Shown piece after piece: positions 41,888-50,112 of a DNA stretch of 55,799 nt. This DNA is from Acidimicrobiia bacterium (GTDB taxonomy: Bacteria; Actinomycetota; Acidimicrobiia; Acidimicrobiales; Poriferisodalaceae), in contig JAJDZE010000170.1 in NCBI GenBank assembly GCA_022824805.1, forward strand, positions 1-55,799. Direction: 5' to 3'. The notes beneath the pieces were generated by a model. That model saw only the letters and a program-made list of their open reading frames with translations, did no database searches and was not told the DNA's origin. Each line of letters starts with the position of its first letter. The stretch's first letter is position 1. The translations under genes and the position numbers were made by a program.

Positions 41888-42853
41888 ATGACAAAGCAAC
41901 GACGCAGAAGTCTGGTTTTGGTCGGTGCCGTGGTCGGGCTGGTGCTCGTCGCCCTCGTGGTGATCTTCACGAGCGAAGAGGAAGAGGGCACGGTGCGGAT
42001 CGCCCGAGCCAACTGGGAAAGCGGCTATGCACAGGCGGAGATTTACGCAGCGCTCATTGAAGAGCTGGGCTACGAAGTCAGCGATCCGTCCGAGCACGAA
42101 CTCGGACCGCTCAACTTCTATCCCGCACTGAGGACCGGCCAATACGACCTGTGGGCCAACGGATGGTTCCCCAACCACGACATCTTCCTCGACTACGAGA
42201 CGGCCGCAGGGTTGTCGAGCGACGACGATATCGAAGCGGTCGGGACCCAAGTGGGCGGCGGAGGCCGGGAGGGGTACCTGGTCGACAAGGCCACCGCCGA
42301 CAGGCTGGGCCTGAGGTCGATGAGCCAGCTGTCCGATTCGGCAATTGCCGCCGAGTTCGACACCGACGGCGACGGCACCGCCGACCTGTACGGATGCAAC
42401 GCGGACTGGGGATGTGCCCAGATCATTAACGGCCACATCGCCGACAGCGACTGGGGCGCCAATGTGGAGCAGGACTCGGGCAACTACAACGACCTCATCG
42501 GCGAGGTGCGAGCCCGCGTCGATTCCGGCCAGCCGGTGCTGTTCTACGGCTGGACGCCGAACTGGACCTACACCGTTCTCACTCCCGGTGAGAACGTGGT
42601 GTGGCTGGACTCCGCGTTCGAAGTGAACGACATCCGGGCCGTCGCCAATGCCGATTTCCTGGACAGCCATCCAGACATTCGCAGCCTGCTCGAGCAGGTC
42701 AAGATCGATCTTGGGTGGATAGCGACACAGAACGAGCGGATGGCCGCGGGTGACTACACCCAGGAGCACATCCGTGCAGACGCATCGCAGTGGATCGAGG
42801 AGAATCGGGCCAAGGTCAACGGCTGGCTCGAGAACGCACGGGCGGCGTCCTAG
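41888..42853 (+). CDS. Membrane-anchored glycine betaine-binding protein (ProX/OpuAC type)
   Basis: A 321-residue protein with an uncleaved-looking N-terminal anchor (LVLVGAVVGLVLVALVVIF, about 10-28) and an external OpuAC domain. Shared motifs with the fusion protein are RIARANWESGYAQAEI, YDLWANGWFPNHDIF, GCNADWGCAQI and PVLFYGWTPNWTYTVLTPGE, whose aromatics suit a quaternary-amine cage. It starts 31 bp after BCCT. No ABC permease or ATPase gene lies nearby, so it may deliver substrate to the BCCT carrier or act as a sensor. Confidence 0.9.
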   Translation: MTKQRRRSLVLVGAVVGLVLVALVVIFTSEEEEGTVRIARANWESGYAQAEIYAALIEELGYEVSDPSEHELGPLNFYPALRTGQYDLWANGWFPNHDIFLDYETAAGLSSDDDIEAVGTQVGGGGREGYLVDKATADRLGLRSMSQLSDSAIAAEFDTDGDGTADLYGCNADWGCAQIINGHIADSDWGANVEQDSGNYNDLIGEVRARVDSGQPVLFYGWTPNWTYTVLTPGENVVWLDSAFEVNDIRAVANADFLDSHPDIRSLLEQVKIDLGWIATQNERMAAGDYTQEHIRADASQWIEENRAKVNGWLENARAAS

Positions 42854-42867
42854 CAATGACGGAAAGA

Positions 42868-42905
42868 CGTCGGCTTGGCAGCCCCCCCGGGTTGCCAAGC
42901 CGACG
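42868..42905. terminator. Hairpin terminator, probably bidirectional
   Basis: CGTCGGCTTGGCA (42868-42880) and TGCCAAGCCGACG (42893-42905) are perfect 13-bp inverted repeats around a 12-nt G/C loop. It sits 15 bp after the betaine-binding protein gene and 36 bp before the end of the convergent gene at 42941. No T-run follows on either side, so termination strength is uncertain. Confidence 0.75.
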
Positions 42906-42940
42906 ATGCGTTGCCTGCCGCTGTGGGCTGAGCGTCAGCC

Positions 42941-43276
42941 TCAGGACGGGTTGAGACGGCCGACTCGGGCTGCCTCAGCCCGCTGTGGTTCGGGCAGCTC
43001 GCCATGGTCGGCGAGGTGCAGCATCAGCAGCTCATCCCAACGGCTGCGGTAGTTGGACGTGAACTCGCAGCGGAACTGCGTGGCGCTGCCGTCGTGCTGT
43101 TGCATTTCCCGCCGGAGCGCAGACTGCATGCCGAACGGCTCACGCGCACCGGCGTAGCCCACCGACAGCACCTCGCCCTCGTCGCCGGCCACGTGGTACA
43201 CGCCGAGCTGCGCCGGCAGCGCATCGATAGCTGCGTCTTCGAGCCGCTGCCACGGCTTGTCGAGTCGGATTCCCAT
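42941..43276 (-). CDS. Small hypothetical protein, possibly GIY-YIG-like
   Basis: About 111 residues from ATG 43276 (MGIRLDKPWQRLEDAAIDAL). The core LGVYHVAGDEGEVLSVGYAG is reminiscent of the first strands of GIY-YIG domains (GVY.V....VL.VGYAG), and FGMQSALRREMQQHDG plus a conserved SRWDELLMLH follow. No catalytic Arg/Glu pair is clear. Function is not known. It is convergent with the osmolyte locus and lies 76 bp downstream of the amidohydrolase gene. Confidence 0.55.
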   Translation of the reverse strand: MGIRLDKPWQRLEDAAIDALPAQLGVYHVAGDEGEVLSVGYAGAREPFGMQSALRREMQQHDGSATQFRCEFTSNYRSRWDELLMLHLADHGELPEPQRAEAARVGRLNPS

Positions 43277-43352
43277 CTGGCGATGCCTCTCAGGCTGGGG
43301 TTGTGCGGCCGCCGTGCGAATGCGTCGGTCGGCGCGGCGTTTGCCTCGGGGG

Positions 43353-44540
43353 CTATGCGGCAGCTGCCGCAACTGGCACCTCGGCGACGGCCGTGCCCAT
43401 CAGGTCTTCGAAGTTCAGCCGGAAGAACCGCTCCTGCACGTCAGCGGGCAGGTGCTCCACCTCGCGGTCGAAGCGCCGCAGCGGGTTCCGCCCGCCCTCC
43501 ACATGGGGATAGTCGGAGCTGAACATGCAGATCTCCGGTGCGGTGTTCTCGATGATCCAGCCGGTCGGCTCGGTGGGATACGGGGTGACTCGCACTTGGC
43601 GGTGCACGTACTCCGAGGGCCGCAGGCTGAGCTTGCCGAGCCGCTGCTCGTGCCGCTCGAAGGCGTCGAACGCGGCTTCGAGCTGGCGCATGAAGCCCGG
43701 CACCCACACGGCGCCCAGCTCGATCACGCCGATCTTCAGCTCCGGAAAGCGCTCGAGCACGCCGTCGAAGATCAGCATCGACAGCGCCTGCAGCGGCGCA
43801 GCCGAGATCGCCATGTACGACACCGAGCGGAAGTTCTCGCCGCCTCCGTGGAAGTCGGGCTCGGGCGGCAGGCCGTTGTTGCGGTGCTGGGGCGGCATCA
43901 CCAGGTCGGGCGTGGCCACATGCATCACCACCGGGATGCCGGCTTCCTGAGCGGCCGCCCAGACGGGGTCGAAGCCGACGTGGCTGTGGGCGTGGAGCTT
44001 CGGGATGCGGTTGGGGATCAGCAGCGCCGCCGCGCCGTCATCGATGGCCTGGCGGGCATGCGGTGCGGCTCGTTCGATGTCCTGCAGCGGCATCGAGCAC
44101 ACCGGCAGCAAGCGTGGATCATCCGAGCAGAACGCGATCTGGGCCCGGTTCGCAGCGGTTGCTGCGGCATAGGTGAGGGCGGGCTCGGCGGTGTGCTCCA
44201 TCTCCTCGATGAGCGTGTTGGGCATCGAAGGGAAGACGAGCTGGCTGGCGAAACCCAGGTCGTCGAGCGCTTGGGACCGATCGGCGGGATCCCACGCGCC
44301 GGGGGCGATGTAGCCCTTGCGCAGCATCACCTCGGCCGCAGCGCCGGCGCGGAACTCCGGGTCGGCCTGGCGGGCCCGGGCCTTCTCGATGTCCGCGAAC
44401 GCCTGGTCGTTGTCGCCGATGGAGAAGTGGTCGAGCGCGTACCGCGCCACTTCGGCCGAAGCGAACGGCTCCAGCCATTCCGGCGGCTCCATGGTGTGCG
44501 CATCCGCGTCGTGAATGATCCTGTCCTCGACATAGGCCAT
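43353..44540 (-). CDS. Metal-dependent amidohydrolase (amidohydrolase-2 type)
   Basis: A 395-residue TIM-barrel protein. The metal motif is DADAHTMEPPEWL, the barrel His is in PVVMHVATPD, and the C-terminal metal Asp is in EICMFSSDYPHVEGGRNPLRRFD. Other shared blocks are QLVFPSMPN and PELKIGVIELGAVWVPGFMRQLE. Members decarboxylate or hydrolyse aromatic or carboxylic substrates. AAGGAGAG precedes the ATG at 44540. No catabolic partner gene adjoins it, so the substrate is unknown. Confidence 0.9.
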   Translation of the reverse strand: MAYVEDRIIHDADAHTMEPPEWLEPFASAEVARYALDHFSIGDNDQAFADIEKARARQADPEFRAGAAAEVMLRKGYIAPGAWDPADRSQALDDLGFASQLVFPSMPNTLIEEMEHTAEPALTYAAATAANRAQIAFCSDDPRLLPVCSMPLQDIERAAPHARQAIDDGAAALLIPNRIPKLHAHSHVGFDPVWAAAQEAGIPVVMHVATPDLVMPPQHRNNGLPPEPDFHGGGENFRSVSYMAISAAPLQALSMLIFDGVLERFPELKIGVIELGAVWVPGFMRQLEAAFDAFERHEQRLGKLSLRPSEYVHRQVRVTPYPTEPTGWIIENTAPEICMFSSDYPHVEGGRNPLRRFDREVEHLPADVQERFFRLNFEDLMGTAVAEVPVAAAAA

Positions 44541-44662
44541 GGCGGTCCCCTTCTCTCCTTGCGGCGCATTCGACGATACTGGCGACTCCCGGCAACGTTC
44601 CGAACTCGGATCGGCCCCGACCAGGCGTTCGCAGGCGGTCAGGCTCAGATTGGGTTCGCCGC

Positions 44663-45865
44663 TTAGGTTGACGTAGGCAGCAGGAACGCTGACATCAGGT
44701 CCACCCGAGCGCGGATGCCCTCGGTTGAGACCTCAATGAGTCCCGCATCTTCGAGCCGGTTGAGGTCGCGAGCCAGCGTTCGCGGCCCAGTGCGCGCGTA
44801 CATCTGCGCCAGTTGCGGCGTCAGACCGCCGATATCTGACCGTGGAACTCTCGCTGCAGGCTCCAATGCCATCACCAGTGTGCGTTGGCGCTCCGACGCC
44901 GGGCTCGTCGGGAACCGGGCCATCGTCTGCGCGACGTAGCTCTGCCAAGCAAGACCCAGGTGTTGCGCTCTCACAGCCGCCGAGTGCTCGACGAGTCCGT
45001 CCACGAGCCCTTCGATGCCGTATTCGAGGAAGCCCAGGACGTCCCGTTCACGGCTGGCCGCAGCGAGCCGTGCGTAGTACCGGTCACGCGTGAGGTTGAA
45101 GTGATTGGCCATCAGATTCGCCGCCGCGAGCGGGACCATCCCCGATCTCGCGAGGATCACGTACTCGAGCAGCCGCGCGGTTCGGCCGTTGCCATCGGCG
45201 AACGGGTGGATCCAGGCGATGTACAGGTGCGCGAGGAGAGCGCTCAGCACGGTGCGAGCGAAGACATCGCGGTGCTCGTCGCTCTCGCTGCTGGTGGGTC
45301 GGAAGTCGTCGCCGTCGAGCCAGGCAGCCAGCCGTTCGAGCAGATGCCAGCAGTCGCGTGCCCCAGGGCCTACGTAGGGGCCGACGACGACTGAATGCGT
45401 GCGGATGGTGCCCGGCGCCGATGCGGCGTCAGGATCGACGCTGTTGAGCACCCATCGATTCAGGTCGCAGATCAGTTCGGCGCTCAAGTGGAAGTCGCCA
45501 TCTTCCATCACCATGTCGTCGAGTCGTTCGAACGCTTCGAGGACGTTGCGGACCTCACGTTCCTGGTAGGCGCGGGACTGGGGTGCGGTGAACTCCCCGG
45601 CGGAAATGCTCTGTACCTGCTCGACGGTCAGGGTGTTGCCCTCGATGGCAACCGTGGCGTGGGCGCCACGGATGAGAGCATGTTGGTGCAGCGCCTCAGC
45701 AACTGGCGGGGCGAGGGGCGTTCCCGAGAGTTCGGCGCACCGTGCGTATGCCTCGCCGATTTTCATCCACGAGCGTGCGCCAAGACGGCTGGCGACACTC
45801 GCATCGAAGTCGATCCACGGATGGGTGTCGGTGTATTCGCGGGCCTCGTCGCGGCCGGTTACCAC
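44663..45865 (-). CDS. Fic-domain protein with C-terminal winged helix
   Basis: About 400 residues from GTG 45865. The catalytic Fic motif is HPFADGNGRTARLLEY (mid-protein), which transfers AMP or another nucleotide to a hydroxyl side chain. An N-terminal autoinhibitory motif TVAIEGN (S/T-x3-E-G/N) marks a class II Fic protein that restrains itself. The C-terminal LTPQLAQMYARTGPRTLARDLNRLEDAGLIEV segment is a winged helix. The target protein is unknown; no separate antitoxin is needed or seen. Confidence 0.9.
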   Translation of the reverse strand: MVTGRDEAREYTDTHPWIDFDASVASRLGARSWMKIGEAYARCAELSGTPLAPPVAEALHQHALIRGAHATVAIEGNTLTVEQVQSISAGEFTAPQSRAYQEREVRNVLEAFERLDDMVMEDGDFHLSAELICDLNRWVLNSVDPDAASAPGTIRTHSVVVGPYVGPGARDCWHLLERLAAWLDGDDFRPTSSESDEHRDVFARTVLSALLAHLYIAWIHPFADGNGRTARLLEYVILARSGMVPLAAANLMANHFNLTRDRYYARLAAASRERDVLGFLEYGIEGLVDGLVEHSAAVRAQHLGLAWQSYVAQTMARFPTSPASERQRTLVMALEPAARVPRSDIGGLTPQLAQMYARTGPRTLARDLNRLEDAGLIEVSTEGIRARVDLMSAFLLPTST

Positions 45866-46005
45866 GATGCTGCCTGATGTCGGGTGGGCATCAGTGCAGT
45901 GTAATGGGCTGTGATTTGCTATCGACCCCTTGTTTTGACCGATTTGCTGTCCAGCAGATTGTCGCTTTGATTGACTGTTGCGGCCGCTCGCGGGGCGGTG
46001 CGTGG

Positions 46006-46935
46006 TCAGTTCTTGTGGAGTTCGGGGTTGATGCCTTCCCAGCGGCTCGGGTCGGCGACTCGCATCTCTATGGCGCCGCTGACGCTGTTGCGGATGAGCA
46101 GCATCCCCGAGTGCCCAGAGATGTCGCGGCCCTTCACCACTGAGCCGTCGGGCAGTGTGATCCGGCTGCCTGCGGTGACGTAGAGGCCGGCTTCCACCGT
46201 ACAGTTGTCGCCCAGCGCGATGCCGATGCCCGAGTTGGCGCCGAGCAGGCAGTGCTCGCCGATCGACACTCGCTCCCTGCCGCCGCCCGACAGCATCCCC
46301 ATGGTGGAGGCGCTGCCGCCGAGGTCCGAATGCGCCCCGATGACCACGCCCGCCGAGATGCGGCCTTCGACCATGGCAGGGCCGAGCGTGCCGGCGTTGA
46401 AGTTGACAAAGCCCTCGTGCATGACCGTGGTGCCGTCTGCCAGGTGGGCGCCGAGCCGCACCCGGTCGGCATCGCCGATGCGGACGCCCTGGGGGATCAC
46501 GTAGTCGACCATGCGAGGGATCTTGTCGACCGCCGTCACGCTGACAGGGTGGCCGAGCGCCGCAGCCGCTGTGCGCAGATCGTCGACCCGTTCGGGCAGC
46601 ACCGGCCCCGCACTGGTCCACGCGCAGTTGGTCATCAAGCCGAACATGCCGTCGAGATTGGCGTCGTGAGGTTGGATCTCGCGCCGGCTCAGCAGGTGCA
46701 GCCGCAGGTACGCATCAGCCAGGTCCGCCGGCGGAGCATCCAGATCGTCGATCGTGACGGTGACCGACTCGCACATATTCACGCCGAGCTCGACCGCCAG
46801 GCACGACCGGGCCGGCGGCGAGTCCTCCGTCGCTCCTTCCGGAAACCAAGCGTCCAGCCGAGTTCCTGTAGCGGCGTCCACATAGCTGTGCCCGACTGCG
46901 CTGATGCTGCCCGAGTTGCTCCCCGATGTATTCAC
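46006..46935 (-). CDS. dapD: Tetrahydrodipicolinate N-succinyltransferase DapD
   Basis: About 309 residues from GTG 46935 (VNTSGSNSGSISAVGHSYV). It is an actinobacterial-type DapD, which succinylates tetrahydrodipicolinate in lysine and meso-diaminopimelate synthesis. Left-handed beta-helix hexapeptides are visible (MVEGRISAGVVIGAHSDLGG, RVSIGEHCLLGANSGIGIAL, NCTVEAGLYVTAGSRI). The substrate-binding MLSGGGRERVSIGEHC and GDADRVRLGAHLADGTTVMH match the family. It is divergent from the nitronate monooxygenase gene over a 75-bp gap. Confidence 0.88.
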   Translation of the reverse strand: MNTSGSNSGSISAVGHSYVDAATGTRLDAWFPEGATEDSPPARSCLAVELGVNMCESVTVTIDDLDAPPADLADAYLRLHLLSRREIQPHDANLDGMFGLMTNCAWTSAGPVLPERVDDLRTAAAALGHPVSVTAVDKIPRMVDYVIPQGVRIGDADRVRLGAHLADGTTVMHEGFVNFNAGTLGPAMVEGRISAGVVIGAHSDLGGSASTMGMLSGGGRERVSIGEHCLLGANSGIGIALGDNCTVEAGLYVTAGSRITLPDGSVVKGRDISGHSGMLLIRNSVSGAIEMRVADPSRWEGINPELHKN

Positions 46936-47010
46936 CTGCGCATCCTGCCACCGCAGCACTCCAACCCGTCGCCGAAGCGGAGCATCCTCGTTCGCCGGTA
47001 GTTTCGGGGC

Positions 47011-48147
47011 ATGAAGACACCTGTGTGCGAGATGCTGGGCTGCGACGTTCCGATCGTTGCATTCACCCATTGCCGGGACGTAGTGGCGGCGGTGACCAAG
47101 GCGGGCGGCTTCGGCGTGCTCGGCGCAGCCGGTCACACGCCCGAACAGCTCGACATCGACATGGGATGGATCACCGACGAGGTGGGCGACCGGCCCTTCG
47201 GCGTCGACATCATCGTGCCCGCAAAGTACGAGGGCAAATCTGAGGGCGAGCTGTCGGTCAAGGACCTCAAGGCCATGATCCCGCCGGCGCACCGCGACTT
47301 CCTCGACGACATGATGGAGCGCTACGACGTGCCGCCGCTGCCGGCCGACGACAAGCCCGGCGCCATCGCCGGCGACGCCGAGCCGCCCATGACCTACGCC
47401 CAGGCCGTGCCGCTCATGGACGTGGCGTTCTCGTACCCGATCCGGCTGGCGGTGAATGCGCTCGGCCCGCCGCCGCCCGACATGATCGCCCGGGCCCACG
47501 ACAACGACGTGCTGGTGGGCGCGCTGGCCGGCAAGAAGGTGCACGCCGAGCGCCACGTCGCCGCAGGCGTCGACATCGTCATCGCCCAGGGCCATGAGGC
47601 CGGCGGCCACACCGGCGACATCGCCACGATGGTGCTGGTGCCCGAGGTGGTGGACGCCATTGCACCGGTGCCGGTACTGGCAGCCGGCGGCATCGGCAAC
47701 GGCCGCCAAGTCGCAGCCTCGCTGGCGCTGGGCGCCCAGGGCGTGTGGTGCGGGTCGGTCTGGCTCACCACCCAAGAGGCCGAGACCCACCCCGTCGTGA
47801 AGGAAAAGTTCTTGGCCGCAGGCTCGTCTGACACGCTGCGCTCACGCTCTCGCACGGGCAAGCCGGCCCGCCAGCTGCGCTCGGCATGGACCGACGAGTG
47901 GGAGGGTGAGAACTCGCCGGGAACGCTCCCCATGCCGCTGCAGCCGATGCTGATCGGCGCCGCCAGCCGCCGCATCGACCGGGCCGCCATGAACCCGTCC
48001 AACACGGGCGCGGTGGAGCTGGCCAACTACTTCGTCGGCCAGGTGGTCGGGCAGCTCAACGAGTCGATCTCGGCCACACGGGTGGTGGAGGAGATGATCA
48101 GCGAGTATCTCGACGTCATGGAGCGCTTCGAGCAGCTCAACGCCTGA
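47011..48147 (+). CDS. Nitronate monooxygenase family flavoenzyme
   Basis: A 378-residue FMN-dependent TIM-barrel protein. FMN and catalytic blocks are GGFGVLGAAGHTPEQL, VDIVIAQGHEAGGHTGDIATM (with the catalytic His) and PVPVLAAGGIGNGRQVAASLALGAQGVWCG. It oxidises alkyl nitronates, or acts as a related reductase. An 80-residue stretch (SVKDLKAMIPPAHRDFLDDM) before TYAQAVPLMD is longer than in short NMO proteins. It lies 43 bp upstream of a short-chain dehydrogenase, probably one transcript. Confidence 0.9.
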   Translation: MKTPVCEMLGCDVPIVAFTHCRDVVAAVTKAGGFGVLGAAGHTPEQLDIDMGWITDEVGDRPFGVDIIVPAKYEGKSEGELSVKDLKAMIPPAHRDFLDDMMERYDVPPLPADDKPGAIAGDAEPPMTYAQAVPLMDVAFSYPIRLAVNALGPPPPDMIARAHDNDVLVGALAGKKVHAERHVAAGVDIVIAQGHEAGGHTGDIATMVLVPEVVDAIAPVPVLAAGGIGNGRQVAASLALGAQGVWCGSVWLTTQEAETHPVVKEKFLAAGSSDTLRSRSRTGKPARQLRSAWTDEWEGENSPGTLPMPLQPMLIGAASRRIDRAAMNPSNTGAVELANYFVGQVVGQLNESISATRVVEEMISEYLDVMERFEQLNA

Positions 48148-48190
48148 GTGCGAGCCGCAGCCCAGGCAATCTCACAAGAGGGGGACAGAC

Positions 48191-49075
48191 ATGGAGACCA
48201 TGACCGGACGCGTCGCGGTGGTGACCGGGGCCGCATCGGGGATCGGCAAGGCCCTGGCACTGGGCTTTGCCGGCGAGGGCGCCAACGTGGTGCTCGCCGA
48301 CATCGAGGAGGAGCCGCTGCGTGCAGCCGAGGCCGAGGTCGCCGGCCACGGTGTCGAGGCGCTGGGCGTCATCACCGATGTGACCAGTGCCGACTCGGTG
48401 GGCGCGCTGGCGCAGGCCACCATCGACCGCTTTGGCGCCGTGCACATGGTGTGCAACAACGCCGGCGTCGGCGGGGGAGGGCTGATCCGCAACCAGCAGC
48501 TCGTCGACTGGAAGTGGGTGGTGGACGTGTGCCTGTGGGGCGTGATCCATGGGGTCCACCACTTCCTGCCCCACCTCATCGAGGCCGAGGAATCGCACAT
48601 CATGAGCACCGCCTCGGTGGCAGGGCTCATGTCGGTGCCCGGGCTCGGCCCCTACAACGCCGCCAAGTACGGCGTGGTGGCGATCATGGAGACGCTTCAC
48701 CTCGAGATGCAGCGCGACCGCAACGCCGACGTGGGCGTGTCAGTGCTGTGCCCCGGCGTGGTGCGCACCAACATCGCCACGGCCCAGCGGAACCGGCCCG
48801 AAGAGCTGCGCCGCGAGCGCCGGCCGCGCCCCGAGGGGGAGGCGCCGTCGGAGACCGCCGATGCCCGCCGCCGCAACGCCAACATCGCCGCCGCGCTGGA
48901 GCGGGGCATGGATCCTTCCGAGGTCGCGGCCAAGGTGATCGAGGCCATGTACAAGCGACGCTTCTGGGTGCTGTCGCACCCCGAATTGCTGGTCGAGGTC
49001 AATCACCGCAACCAGCAGCTCGCCGACCTCGAGAACCCCACGATCTACACGAGCTTCACCGACGGCGAACAGTAG
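48191..49075 (+). CDS. Short-chain dehydrogenase/reductase
   Basis: A 294-residue SDR. The NAD(P)-binding motif is VVTGAASGIGKALALGF (about residues 10-26), then DVTSAD and NNAGVGGGG. The catalytic residues are Ser in MSTASVAGLMS and Tyr-x3-Lys in YNAAKYGVVAI. AGAGGGGGACAGAC precedes the ATG. A C-terminal helix-rich tail (RRRNANIAAALERGMDPSEVAAKVIEA) is usual for actinobacterial members. The substrate is unknown. Confidence 0.93.
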   Translation: METMTGRVAVVTGAASGIGKALALGFAGEGANVVLADIEEEPLRAAEAEVAGHGVEALGVITDVTSADSVGALAQATIDRFGAVHMVCNNAGVGGGGLIRNQQLVDWKWVVDVCLWGVIHGVHHFLPHLIEAEESHIMSTASVAGLMSVPGLGPYNAAKYGVVAIMETLHLEMQRDRNADVGVSVLCPGVVRTNIATAQRNRPEELRRERRPRPEGEAPSETADARRRNANIAAALERGMDPSEVAAKVIEAMYKRRFWVLSHPELLVEVNHRNQQLADLENPTIYTSFTDGEQ

Positions 49076-49149
49076 CGCACGCCCTGCGTCGCACACGTGC
49101 CCGTACCCGATCTGGGCCGCACTGCGACAGAATCCGCAGCCGGGTTGAC

Positions 49150-50049
49150 TCAGCGGTTGGCGACCAGCATCTGGACGGGGAGCTCGTCGTCGGGCGGCGC
49201 CGGACGCAGCGCCCGAATCAGCGCGCGCCCCAGCATCACCACGAAGAGGATGACGACGGCCGTCAGCGCCATGGATGCACCGCCCGCGAGACGGAAGTGG
49301 TAGCTCGCCAAGAGCCCCAAGTAGACGGCCACAGCGCCGATCAGCACCGCCGTCGTCATCATCAGCGGCACTCTCCGCACCAGCATCGAGGCAGTCGCTG
49401 GCGGCGCGATCAGGAACGCGAACACCAGAAGGCTTCCTACAGCCTGGAATGATCCGACGATGGAGATGGCGAGCAGTGCCATCAGCACGCCCTGCGTGAG
49501 CTTGGGCCGCAATCCCGCCATCTCGGCTTGAACTTCGTCGAAGGTCATGACGAAGAATGCGCGGTAGAAGAAGACCGCCGTGCCGATGGACACCACGGCG
49601 ATCACCACCTGGCGGATGAGGTCAGCAGTGCGGACGCCGGTGATCGAGCCGAACAGGAAACGGTCGATGTCGCCAGCGCCTGCGCCGGCGCCCGACGACA
49701 TGATGACGACGGCGAGCGCCAGGAACCCGACGAACAGCACGCCCGTCGACGTTTCCTCCGACAGCGGCGAGACGCGCGGAATGGCGCCGATGGCGCCGAC
49801 CATGACAATTGCTGCCGCGAGTGCGCCGAGGCCGGTGTCGAATCCGAGGATGAACGCGAGTGCGATGCCCGGCAACACGCCATGCGCGAGTGCGTCGCCA
49901 AGGAAGCTCATGCCGCGCAGGACGACCCAGGTGCCCACGACCGACGTTGTGGCCATCGCCAGCAGGCCTGCGGCGAGTGCCTTGGTCATGAACGGATTGG
50001 TCGTGAACGGCTCGATCCACCACGCAGCGGGATCGGTGAAGATGGTCAT
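49150..50049 (-). CDS. znuB: Zinc/manganese ABC transporter permease (ZnuB/MntB type)
   Basis: About 299 residues from ATG 50049 (GTG 50055 is possible), with eight or nine hydrophobic segments. ABC-3 family signatures are FLGDALAHGVLPGIALAFILG, ETSTGVLFVGFLALAVVIMS and the C-terminal VGSLLVFAFLIAPPATASMLV. It forms the membrane channel for high-affinity Zn2+ (or Mn2+) import with the binding protein gene 63 bp upstream and the ATPase encoded divergently at 51360. Zinc is favoured by the neighbouring Fur/Zur gene and CDF exporter. Confidence 0.9.
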   Translation of the reverse strand: MTIFTDPAAWWIEPFTTNPFMTKALAAGLLAMATTSVVGTWVVLRGMSFLGDALAHGVLPGIALAFILGFDTGLGALAAAIVMVGAIGAIPRVSPLSEETSTGVLFVGFLALAVVIMSSGAGAGAGDIDRFLFGSITGVRTADLIRQVVIAVVSIGTAVFFYRAFFVMTFDEVQAEMAGLRPKLTQGVLMALLAISIVGSFQAVGSLLVFAFLIAPPATASMLVRRVPLMMTTAVLIGAVAVYLGLLASYHFRLAGGASMALTAVVILFVVMLGRALIRALRPAPPDDELPVQMLVANR

Positions 50050-50112
50050 GCCCACGCATCTGACTGTTGCGCGACCGCCTGCAACCCGGGGCGCGGCTCA
50101 GCCGCACGCCGA

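Noticed and set aside
39937-42012. Long minus-strand frame that would extend the channel fusion to about 1400 residues
   Set aside because: It runs antisense through the BCCT gene and has Arg/Gln/His-rich shadow composition; the plus-strand BCCT is clearly real.
48148-49452. Plus-strand Arg-rich frame overlapping the SDR gene
   Set aside because: It is a +1 shadow of the SDR; the SDR frame contains all catalytic motifs.
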